Shown in pieces: positions 1-6,736 of a DNA stretch of 9,417 bases. Made by a program: the position numbers and the translations under genes. Source of the stretch: Planctomycetales bacterium (GTDB lineage Bacteria; Planctomycetota; Phycisphaerae; SM23-33); NCBI GenBank assembly GCA_030631125.1, contig DAOVLS010000069.1:1-9417 (forward strand). Direction: 5' to 3'. The notes under the pieces are model-generated. The model was given only the letters and a program-made list of their open reading frames with translations, searched no databases and was not told the DNA's origin. Each line of letters starts with the position of its first letter. The first letter of the stretch is position 1.

Positions 1-116
1 GAAGTGCAGCCCGATGCTAGCGTCAAATTGAAATCGATACAGGTTGTAAATTTACATAACATTATGCTATTTTATTGGTTATATTAAATTCGCCTAACTT
101 TAACCGGACAGTAGTG
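1..116. other. AT-rich non-coding stretch at the left edge
   Basis: This stretch is clearly richer in A and T than the rest of the window, mainly from about 45 to 90. It has no supported gene on either strand. It could hold a promoter for a gene beyond the edge, but I find no well-spaced -35/-10 pair. Confidence 0.5.
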
Positions 117-188
117 ATTTCCAATTGAAAGAATATAAGCCGATTCCTTCTGTCAATTGGCAATTGACAATCGGCAATTGGCAATTTC
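117..188. repeat. 7-base repeat array (CAATTGN) with adjoining hairpin at the operon end
   Basis: On the plus strand, 154-188 reads as five 7-base units: CAATTGG, CAATTGA, CAATCGG, CAATTGG, CAATTTC. It is the same array as 5830-5857 with one extra unit (CAATCGG), and its end overlaps the TGA of the TPR/HEAT gene. Next to it, CAATTGAAAGAA (122-133) and TTCTGTCAATTG (148-159) are complementary at 11 of 12 positions. They form a hairpin with a loop of about 14 bases just downstream of the operon. There is no clear U-tract, so I do not call it a Rho-independent terminator, although it could protect the mRNA 3' end. Confidence 0.75.
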
Positions 189-2487
189 ATCGCTTTGCGA
201 GGGCCTTTGCCATTTCGCGGACCAGTTCGTCGCTGTCGGCGGCGAAATGGTCCAGTAGTGTCCGGCAGCCTTTCGTCCGTTTCGTAGCAAGCAGTTCTAT
301 CAGCCGCATCCGAACCATGGCGTCGGCGTCCTGAATCCTAGGCCCCATCAGCGAGATAATCTGCGCGTCGAGGTCAACGTATCGAAGGGCTGCCAGCATC
401 TCGGCGCGAACGACGGGCGAGCGGGCCTCCAGAAACGCCTTCGTCATGCTCATGAGTATGGGCCTGGTCAGGACCTTCGGTAAAACCGGCTTGGTCTTGC
501 CCACTTCGCTTCTGCAAACGTATCCCAGTAGCGACGCCGTCTGCCGGGCCGCCCGCATCTGCTCCGCCGGTGAACCTTGCTTCAGGTCCCGAACGATATA
601 CCCAAGCGCAAACCGGGCGGACTTCTCGCCGCCGGAAACGTCGAACAGCGGGGCGCGGCGAATTGCTACCGGAGTGATTTTTATCCCCGGCGCCGAGGAG
701 AACAACTTCTTCCCGTCCTGAAGCGGGTCCAGCAGGGCGCTTATTGAAAGTTTCACTTCCGCCGTCGGCCAGGAGGCAAGCAGGTCTTCGACTTCACCGA
801 CATCCACACGAATTGTTTGGGAAACTTCTTTTCCGGCTTCGAGATATTTCGGCATAGGCAGGGTCATAAGCGTCAGGTCAGGAAAGTTTGCCTTGACCGG
901 ACCTTCCACTTCCACGCTTAAAAATACCGACGGATTGAACAACCCCGCCAACCCCACCGGGACCGGATGTTTCGAGATGTTCTGCATTACGACAGTAACG
1001 GCCACGAACTCGCACGGGGCTACTTTGGTCTTCGTCGCGATTAATTTCACACGGACGAACCGCTCCGGGTACCTGCCCATTTCGAGCAGATGCGCCGGTA
1101 GTTCAGCCAGTGCGTTTTTCATCTTTTGGGCATATGGTACGGGCGGGAGTTTGACCTTGCTGGCGGCGGCGACGGCCTTCAACGCCCGCCATGCCGGTCC
1201 TGTGCGAATGTCGCCGCCGGCCCGGAGAAGCACCTTTCGCCCCTCGTCCGCTTTGCCGTTGCGGTAATAGTATCCCGCCAGGACAGCGGCGGCGTAGGGA
1301 TCCTTTTCGACCAGTCGAGCCAATCGTTTCGTCCCGGAATCAACCTGCCCGACGGACAGTTCCGCCGCACCGAGGACACGCTGGACGTATAGATTATCCC
1401 CCTCCGACAACGCCGCCGACTTGGCCCACTGAATCGCATCGGCAGGGCGGGAACGAAAGACGAGATTGAACCACGCCAGTTCGGCGGCCATAGACCCGCT
1501 CAACTTCACGCCGGGCGAGGCAAGGGGTTTGTAAATCCCGGCCATGACCTCGACGTAAGAGGCTGCCTTCTCGCCTCTTCCGAGAGATCGGCATGCCTCG
1601 ACCATCAGTCCGAGCAGTTTAAGGCTCCGGCCGTAACGCTTCAGGTGCGGGGTGAAAAATGTAATCGCCTTTTCAGCCTGACCTGCGTCAAGCATTGCGT
1701 TGAAGTAACCGATCAGCAATGCTTCGGTTTCGTCGTCGGGCGGACGAGTCGCTTCGGCAATGGCGATGGCGTGCTCATAAAAAGGCATCGCCTTGTCGTA
1801 CAGTCCGGCGTCCTGAAGCGACTGCGCCAGGCTATGGGTCGTGTACAGGCTGCGGGGGTTCGACCCGAAAACGCCGAGGGTCGAGACGAACACGTCGGAC
1901 GGCGCGGTCCGCTTGGTAATTTGCGTCAGCATTTGCAGCGCCGCCGGTTCGTGAGCGTCAAAGCGCAGCGCTTCTTCAACAACCAGCCGGGCCTTATTGC
2001 CAAGTCCCTGGCCCCGGTAAATCTTCCCCAGCCCGACGGCGGCGGCGGCGCGGATACCGGGCGAGAGTTTCTTATTATCGGTAACCGACCTGAGAAAACC
2101 GATGCGTTTATCGGCTGTATTGAGCCTCTGGAGTGTCAGTCGAATCCATCGGACTCCGCAGGCATAGTCGCCCGGCGACACCTCGACGCAGGCCCCTGCT
2201 GCAGCGGCAGCGGACTTCAGGTCCCCTATCCCTTCGTAAAGGTCGATCAGTTGACGGTTCGCCTCCTCGCCGGAAGGGTAAAGCCGTCTGGCATATCGCA
2301 GCAGGGTCAGAGTCCTGCCTACCCTCGTCGGCGTCGTTCCGGCGCGCATGTGCCACAATGACCTTGCATCATGTGCGAGACTTTGGGCTCCGAGGCGGTC
2401 CCGGAGCGACTGCACCGGCGCTTCGGCGCCGGCGACAACTGGAAGGACAACAATAATCCAAAGCAACGACAACACTCGATTCGTCAT
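187..2487 (-). CDS. exported TPR / beta-domain / HEAT-repeat protein of unknown function
   Basis: This 766-residue protein begins with a Sec signal peptide (1-22, MTNRVLSLLWIIVVLPVVAG then AEA), so it should be outside the cytoplasmic membrane. Residues about 55-440 are helical repeats of TPR type, seen as Leu/Ala-rich pairs such as ANRQLIDLYEGIGDLKSAAA (76-95), SLAQSLQDAGLYDKAMPFYE (219-238) and FNAMLDAGQAEKAITFF (262-278). Residues about 475-610 are beta-rich (VRVKLIATKTKVAPCEFVAV, VFLSVEVEG), like an Ig-type or protease-inhibitor-like fold. The last 120 residues look like HEAT repeats (SPVVRAEMLAALRYVD at 690-705, MVRMRLIELLA at 724-734, ELVREMAKAL at 754-763). Such proteins are scaffolds with no enzyme activity. 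I do not recognise a named family. It ends the operon, and its TGA (187-189) overlaps the edge of a 7-base repeat array. Confidence 0.75.
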   Translation of the reverse strand: MTNRVLSLLWIIVVLPVVAGAEAPVQSLRDRLGAQSLAHDARSLWHMRAGTTPTRVGRTLTLLRYARRLYPSGEEANRQLIDLYEGIGDLKSAAAAAGACVEVSPGDYACGVRWIRLTLQRLNTADKRIGFLRSVTDNKKLSPGIRAAAAVGLGKIYRGQGLGNKARLVVEEALRFDAHEPAALQMLTQITKRTAPSDVFVSTLGVFGSNPRSLYTTHSLAQSLQDAGLYDKAMPFYEHAIAIAEATRPPDDETEALLIGYFNAMLDAGQAEKAITFFTPHLKRYGRSLKLLGLMVEACRSLGRGEKAASYVEVMAGIYKPLASPGVKLSGSMAAELAWFNLVFRSRPADAIQWAKSAALSEGDNLYVQRVLGAAELSVGQVDSGTKRLARLVEKDPYAAAVLAGYYYRNGKADEGRKVLLRAGGDIRTGPAWRALKAVAAASKVKLPPVPYAQKMKNALAELPAHLLEMGRYPERFVRVKLIATKTKVAPCEFVAVTVVMQNISKHPVPVGLAGLFNPSVFLSVEVEGPVKANFPDLTLMTLPMPKYLEAGKEVSQTIRVDVGEVEDLLASWPTAEVKLSISALLDPLQDGKKLFSSAPGIKITPVAIRRAPLFDVSGGEKSARFALGYIVRDLKQGSPAEQMRAARQTASLLGYVCRSEVGKTKPVLPKVLTRPILMSMTKAFLEARSPVVRAEMLAALRYVDLDAQIISLMGPRIQDADAMVRMRLIELLATKRTKGCRTLLDHFAADSDELVREMAKALAKR

Positions 2488-2493
2488 GCCGAA

Positions 2494-2499
2494 CCTCCC
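2494..2499 (-). promoter_or_regulatory. ribosome binding site of the TPR/HEAT gene (GGGAGG)
   Basis: GGGAGG on the minus strand lies six bases before ATG 2487. It favours this start over the in-frame ATG 2517, which lies inside the preceding gene and would put ten polar residues ahead of the signal peptide. Confidence 0.75.
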
Positions 2500-2503
2500 A
2501 ACG

Positions 2504-2803
2504 TCAGGATATTCCATAGACGCGAATTGACAGGATGCCCGCAGCCAGAAGCAGCGTGCCCATCATAACCACACCGATTATACCGGCAAGGCGTCCCGCC
2601 TGCGCCGGCGGACGGGTATGGCGGGCAACCGCTCGCCAGCACAACCATTCACCAACCACAAGCAACGCCAACGCACAAATCAGCCCCAATGAATCAGCAG
2701 GCAATACCGCCGGAGCGAACCTGCCGAAAAGCCCCCTCATGCCGGCCCACAAAAGCAATACTCCCCCACCCGCTGTTACCGCTGTTCCAATCCATTTGCT
2801 CAT
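2504..2803 (-). CDS. small three-helix membrane protein of unknown function
   Basis: This 99-residue protein is mostly hydrophobic, with three predicted membrane helices at about 5-24, 39-59 and 73-93. The loop between helices 2 and 3 is basic (WRAVARHTRPPAQAGR). No known motif is visible and I do not recognise the family. Two starts are possible. ATG 2803 has AAGGTGG five bases upstream. ATG 2821 adds six residues, is preceded by GGAGG only four bases away, and lies within a repeat array, so I prefer 2803. The gene sits between the HtrA-like gene and the large TPR/HEAT gene, whose start is 16 bases beyond this stop. It therefore belongs to the same operon and probably acts in the inner membrane. 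Confidence 0.7.
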   Translation of the reverse strand: MSKWIGTAVTAGGGVLLLWAGMRGLFGRFAPAVLPADSLGLICALALLVVGEWLCWRAVARHTRPPAQAGRLAGIIGVVMMGTLLLAAGILSIRVYGIS

Positions 2804-2813
2804 CGTCGCCACC

Positions 2814-2901
2814 TTCAGCATTCAGCCTCCAGGCGTTCAGCAGTCAGCCGCCGATTTCATCGATTCGGTCTTTGCTGATCGCTGATTGCTGATCGCTGAC
2901 G
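2814..2901. repeat. 7-base repeat arrays (TCAGC / GCTGA), inverted pair after the HtrA-like gene
   Basis: On the plus strand, 2814-2848 carries units TTCAGCA, TTCAGCC, TCCAGGC, GTTCAGC, AGTCAGC. Then 2874-2901 carries GCTGATC, GCTGATT, GCTGATC, GCTGACG. Both have a period of 7. The core TCAGC is the reverse complement of GCTGA, so the arrays face each other and can form a hairpin (2836-2848 against 2881-2893 pairs at 11 of 13 positions). The right array starts 13 bases after the HtrA-like stop. The left array runs into the start region of the small membrane protein gene. The unit differs from the CAATTGN arrays elsewhere, but period, inverted layout and location match. Confidence 0.8.
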
Positions 2902-2914
2902 GCTTCTGTATTTA

Positions 2915-4315
2915 CTATTCCGGAGTGATTGTCAGTGCTTCGGGCTTATCGCCTCGCCTGACGATGAAGTTAATCGGTTTTTTGCTTCCCGCCTTTGCCA
3001 TAGCGTCAAGCATTTTCCCCAGCGCATCGGATGACTGCGTCGCCCTGTCGTTAACGGCGGTAATAAGGTCCCCGGGGCGGAGTTTGCCTCGGGCGGCGGG
3101 CGAATCCCGGCGGACCATCGTTACGACCACGCCCTTCTCCAGCAGCGGCTTGTCCCGCCCGATATGCCGGTCCCACATCACCATGTCGCGCGCGACCATG
3201 CCCAGGGACTTGTTATAGTAATGGGCGGCTTCGTCAGACCTTCTCGGCATCGCCGCGAGGGTCAACTGCACCACTTTCCGCTCGCCCTTTCGCAGCAGCG
3301 TCAGCGAAACCTTCTGCCCGGCCTTGCGGCGAAGCAACTGCCTTGCGAATTCGGCAACGACGAATTCAGGTACAGCCAGTTTTTCCAGCGGCTTACCCTC
3401 GAAAGCCACTATGGCGTCGGCCTGCTTGATGCCGGCCTTGACGGCGGGGCTATCGGGAATGATCTGCCCGATAAGCACCGCCGGTGCGCCGCCGAGGTTC
3501 TTTATGGTCCCCGCCTGTTCGGCCCCGACAGAATGAAACTTCACAATACCAGTCCACGGTAACCTTCTTGCGCCCACAGGCTCGCTCAAAGCGCCGATAA
3601 ACTCCTCGACAGGCATAAAGAATTTCCCGGTCTGACTTCCGGCCAGTCCTATGTTGACCCATCGGCCTTGCAACATCATCCGGTACTCCACGGGTAGTTG
3701 CCCGGCGACGATCCCGATGGCCCGGCCGTCTTCGGCGAACACCGGCGAGGAGGAATTCGTAAGTTCGCCGCTGACATAGACAAGTTGCTGCGGAAGGCGA
3801 ACCACCGACGAAACCATACCGGTTCCGAGGTAGGGCGTGTTACCGGTCTGAGGCCCCAGCAGACCGACCGATATAACCCGCTGCCCCAGGCGGAGATTGG
3901 ACATGCGGACGAACCGGACGCCCGAAAACTTATGCCCCCCGGCGGCGGCGGCGCGGATAAACGACAGACCTGTTTCCGGGTCCGTTCCGACGAACTCGGC
4001 CTTGATCCGCTTACCTCCGACGCCGGCGGTAACGAGAGTGAAATCCTTCAACTCGCCGGCAGGGACGCCCGTAGGTACGTCGCGGGTCAGGAACAACCTC
4101 TTCGACGCATCTATGCAGACACACTGCCCGCTGCGCCGCTGGGGCGGAACAATCCTTCTGTCGATAACGAACTCCAGACGCGCCATCGCGCCGGACGCAT
4201 TAGAAACCAGTTTCGGTATCGACCGGCCTGCCCCACTATCAGTGGGTTGAGCAACGACCATCGACGTCGATACACACAAAGCAATCACCGTAACTGCAAA
4301 ATTTTTCCTGTTCAT
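2915..4315 (-). CDS. HtrA/DegP-like exported PDZ protein lacking the catalytic triad
   Basis: This 466-residue protein has a Sec signal peptide (1-22, ending MVVA before QPTD). A trypsin-like HtrA domain follows (about 45-245), then two PDZ domains (about 262-357 and 366-466; SPAVKAGIKQADAIVAFEGK at 289-308 and SPAARGKLRPGDLITAVND at 405-423 are typical). It should work outside the cytoplasmic membrane. Compared with DegP, the His position (VTNNHVV) reads LTRDVPT (76-82), the Asp position (DPRSDIAL) reads DPETGLSF (112-119), and GNSGG reads TNSSS (186-190). Only the serine may survive, so it is probably a chaperone or scaffold rather than a protease. The ATG overlaps the lgt stop by one base (TGATG) and has AAGGA seven bases upstream, which points to coupled translation with lgt. 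I infer the fold from these alignments made by eye. Confidence 0.8.
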   Translation of the reverse strand: MNRKNFAVTVIALCVSTSMVVAQPTDSGAGRSIPKLVSNASGAMARLEFVIDRRIVPPQRRSGQCVCIDASKRLFLTRDVPTGVPAGELKDFTLVTAGVGGKRIKAEFVGTDPETGLSFIRAAAAGGHKFSGVRFVRMSNLRLGQRVISVGLLGPQTGNTPYLGTGMVSSVVRLPQQLVYVSGELTNSSSPVFAEDGRAIGIVAGQLPVEYRMMLQGRWVNIGLAGSQTGKFFMPVEEFIGALSEPVGARRLPWTGIVKFHSVGAEQAGTIKNLGGAPAVLIGQIIPDSPAVKAGIKQADAIVAFEGKPLEKLAVPEFVVAEFARQLLRRKAGQKVSLTLLRKGERKVVQLTLAAMPRRSDEAAHYYNKSLGMVARDMVMWDRHIGRDKPLLEKGVVVTMVRRDSPAARGKLRPGDLITAVNDRATQSSDALGKMLDAMAKAGSKKPINFIVRRGDKPEALTITPE

Positions 4316-5766
4316 CAGCGTTTCCTTTCTCGTTGTTTTGTCCTGCCCGGTCGCCTGACGGGTTCAGTCGCCGGTGCTCGTTCCTGCCAAAATGGTCCGG
4401 CGCTCGCCTGAAAATACCGCAAGGCGAAAAAAAGCACCAGCCCGACAACCATCATACCAATTGAAGTGTACTGATTGTGCGTTAATTCCAGCCGAAGAAG
4501 GTTATGCGGATTATCGCCGCGAATGCCTTCAAGAGCAAATCGCGTTATCGGATACAATATCAGCATCAGCGCGAAGACCTGCCCCTCCCGCCGACGCAGG
4601 CGCGAGAAGCACAGCAGCAGACCCGTGATGACAAAGGCGTTGACCACCCCGAACACCTGGGCCGGCTGGACCGGAAGCGAACGCAGTTCGCCAGCCTGGC
4701 GCGCCTGCTCGAACGTCAGTTCTGAAGGGGATTTCAGGATCGGACCGCCGCGGATGTTGCGGAGGGGTAAACCGGTCGAGTCCCGCACGAACAGCCACCC
4801 CGGCAGGTCTTCGACAGCCAGGCCTGACCGTTCAGGCCCGACGGCGACCTGGTGGAAAAAGACCGGCGAGACCGACGCGGCGCCGAAGTCGTTGGCACCC
4901 TTATCCAGCAGCAGCAACGGGCGGGAGGCGTATGGAAATCGCATCGCCAAAGAATAATCCGCCCGGCACCTCCCGCCGTAGCAGCAGCCGTTCAGCGTGC
5001 AACCCATCCGGCCGAACGCCAGACCAAGCATCACGACCGGGGCAAGGATATCCAGATACCTGCGAATCGGCAACCGCTTTACCCGCAGATATACCAGAAC
5101 CAACGCGACCGCCAGGACCACCCCGCCGAAATATATCAGCCCGCCGGAGGTTACATTCAGGATTTCACCGAACCGGCCCGCGCGCCCGGCGAACTGTTCA
5201 TCCCATTTCTCTATCACGAACGCCAGACGAGCGCCGATAATCCCGCCAACCAGCGACAGCAGACCAAGCGTTACAATCACATCCGGGCTTTCGCCGAACC
5301 GCTTCGCGCGCCGGCGTGCCAGATAAGTCGCGCAAATAAATCCCAGCACGAGCATCAGGCCGTAGCCGTAGATACGCGGGGCGATACTTCTCCCGTATGC
5401 CAGGTAGCCCACGGTCGCCACAAGCACAACGATACTGACAGCCGCATCGGGTACCTTACTCCATCGCATCACACGCCAGTGCCCCAGTAGCAATCCGACA
5501 ATGAAACCTGAAACTGCTGTCAGGGCACAAACGTAGAAGGAAAGCGTAATCGGACGCAGTTTAAAAACGACTAACCCCACTACGACGAGCCATATTAAAG
5601 GGACGACAACCCCGTTTTCATCCTGACCGGTATGGATCAACCAACGGAGAAACAGAACTCCCAAAGTAAATCCAAAAATGAACGTAAGCAGACTTTCGCA
5701 GATGCTCAGACCCAAGGGATGCCCAAAGATGCTTATCCTGCCGAAATCTATAATTACCTGCTGCAT
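4315..5766 (-). CDS. lgt: prolipoprotein diacylglyceryl transferase, enlarged
   Basis: Lgt moves a diacylglyceryl group from phosphatidylglycerol to the lipobox cysteine of prolipoproteins in the inner membrane. The core is recognisable: YGYGLMLVLGF (133-143), GGIIGARLAFVIEKW (174-188), SGGLIYFGG (207-215), the signature GRMGCTLNGCCYGG (252-265) with the essential Arg253, VQPAQVFG (366-373), and the late YPITRFALEGIRGDNP (405-420) with the second essential Arg. At 483 residues it is far longer than the usual 260-300. About 125 residues with roughly four extra membrane helices precede the core, and a loop of about 95 residues (270-365) is inserted after NGCCYGG. The position of E. coli His103 is Phe213, a place where other bacteria also vary. 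I chose ATG 5766 because upstream codons are repeat array. No good ribosome binding site precedes it. The stop overlaps the next gene's ATG. Confidence 0.85.
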   Translation of the reverse strand: MQQVIIDFGRISIFGHPLGLSICESLLTFIFGFTLGVLFLRWLIHTGQDENGVVVPLIWLVVVGLVVFKLRPITLSFYVCALTAVSGFIVGLLLGHWRVMRWSKVPDAAVSIVVLVATVGYLAYGRSIAPRIYGYGLMLVLGFICATYLARRRAKRFGESPDVIVTLGLLSLVGGIIGARLAFVIEKWDEQFAGRAGRFGEILNVTSGGLIYFGGVVLAVALVLVYLRVKRLPIRRYLDILAPVVMLGLAFGRMGCTLNGCCYGGRCRADYSLAMRFPYASRPLLLLDKGANDFGAASVSPVFFHQVAVGPERSGLAVEDLPGWLFVRDSTGLPLRNIRGGPILKSPSELTFEQARQAGELRSLPVQPAQVFGVVNAFVITGLLLCFSRLRRREGQVFALMLILYPITRFALEGIRGDNPHNLLRLELTHNQYTSIGMMVVGLVLFFALRYFQASAGPFWQERAPATEPVRRPGRTKQRERKR

Positions 5767-5768
5767 AT

Positions 5769-5857
5769 CAATTGCCAATTTCCAATTACCAATTGGCCAA
5801 TTGGCCAAAAGGGCAGCGGGACGCTGTTTCAATTGGCAATTGACAATTGGCAATTTC
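5769..5857. repeat. 7-base repeat arrays (CAATTGN), inverted pair between panC and lgt
   Basis: Two short arrays with a 7-base period fill this gap. On the plus strand 5769-5796 reads as four units (CAATTGC, CAATTTC, CAATTAC, CAATTGG), with a further CAATTGG after one extra C (5798-5804). Then 5830-5857 reads as CAATTGG, CAATTGA, CAATTGG, CAATTTC. The reverse complement of the second array closely matches the first, so the transcript can fold into a long A/U-rich hairpin with a loop around 5805-5829. The right array begins 12 bases after the panC stop. The left array ends two bases from the lgt start and replaces its expected ribosome binding site. The same right-hand array recurs at the far end of the operon (153-188). 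Confidence 0.85.
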
Positions 5858-5869
5858 GCGCGACTTATC

Positions 5870-6736
5870 CTACCGGTTCTCCTTCGGCAGGTCCACACGC
5901 ATATTGTCTATGAGCCTGGCCGATGAAAATTTCACCGCCAGGGCGATAACCACATCGCTCTCGATTATCTCGACGGGTTCGAGGTTGTCGGGTTTAATAA
6001 CTGCTATGTAATCGACCTCGCCCATCGGGGCATTATCGGCCAGGAGGCGGCGAACGCCCTCGATTATCTCGGCGGCGTTTCTCTTGCCTTCACGGATGAG
6101 CCGCTCGGCCAGTCGCAGCGATTCGAACAAGGCCGACGCCTGGGCACGCTCATTTTCAGCCAGGTATGCGTTCCGGCTCGACATCGCCAGCCCGTCGGCT
6201 TCGCGGACCGTCGGGCAGACCTCAACCCGCAAAGGCATGTCCAGGTCGGCGACCATTCGTTTAATAACGGCTGCCTGCTGATAATCCTTTGCCCCGAAAT
6301 AAGCGACGTCCGGCGCGACGATGTTGAAGAGTTTGGCGACGACCGTGCAGACGCCGTCGAAATGCCCCGGCCTGCGCCGCCCTTCCATCGGTTCGGTAAG
6401 TCCCGCGACGCTGACGGTTGCAGCGAATCCGGCCGGGTACATTTCCTCCGCCGACGGGATAAAAACCGCATCGACGCCGCGGGCTTCGCAACCGGCAAGG
6501 TCGTCTTCAATCGGGCGGGGATACTGCCTGTAATCCTCGTTCGGGCTGAACTGCGTGGGATTAACGAAGATGCTCACCACGACGAAATCGCACTCGCGCC
6601 GGGCAGCATCTATTAAACTGTAATGCCCCTCGTGCAGAGCGCCCATCGTCGGCACAAGGCCGACACTACCCGCCCCACCTGCACGCGCGCCGGCGATGAG
6701 GCGACGAATTTCCTCAATGGTCTTCGCTACGTTCAC
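5870..6736 (-). CDS. panC: pantothenate synthetase (pantoate--beta-alanine ligase)
   Basis: This 288-residue cytoplasmic enzyme joins pantoate and beta-alanine with ATP to make pantothenate, the precursor of coenzyme A. All family signatures are visible: VPTMGALHEGH (28-38) with the HxGH nucleotide site, SIFVNPTQFSPNEDYRQYPR (55-74), RRRPGHFDGVCTVVAKLFN (120-138), YFGAKDYQQ (146-154), and the KMSKS-like MSSRNAYL (185-192). The length is normal for PanC. The start is GTG at 6736, placed immediately after the TAA of the kinase gene (TAAGTG). It is supported by a GGGAGG site eight bases upstream inside the kinase gene. panB and panD are not in the window. A 7-base repeat array begins 12 bases after the TAG stop. 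Confidence 0.96.
   Translation of the reverse strand: MNVAKTIEEIRRLIAGARAGGAGSVGLVPTMGALHEGHYSLIDAARRECDFVVVSIFVNPTQFSPNEDYRQYPRPIEDDLAGCEARGVDAVFIPSAEEMYPAGFAATVSVAGLTEPMEGRRRPGHFDGVCTVVAKLFNIVAPDVAYFGAKDYQQAAVIKRMVADLDMPLRVEVCPTVREADGLAMSSRNAYLAENERAQASALFESLRLAERLIREGKRNAAEIIEGVRRLLADNAPMGEVDYIAVIKPDNLEPVEIIESDVVIALAVKFSSARLIDNMRVDLPKENR

Noticed and set aside
40..90. Promoter in the AT-rich left edge
   Set aside because: TTGTAA, TTTACA, TATGCT and TATATT are present, but no pair has a spacing near 17 bases.
1645..2361. Plus-strand open frame of about 238 codons inside the TPR/HEAT gene
   Set aside because: It is antisense to a gene with a signal peptide and clear helical repeats, and it is rich in Arg, Gly and Pro as expected of a shadow frame.
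4270..4315. Lipobox at Cys14 of the HtrA-like protein (IALC)
   Set aside because: Residue -1 is Leu instead of Gly, Ala or Ser, and the cysteine lies within the hydrophobic core with a better cleavage site after residue 22.
3698..4411. Plus-strand open frame of about 237 codons opposite the HtrA-like and lgt genes
   Set aside because: No ribosome site or motif is visible, and it crosses the overlapping lgt and HtrA-like genes.
5769..5857. CRISPR array
   Set aside because: Units are only 7 bases with no unique spacers, so this is a short tandem repeat and not CRISPR.
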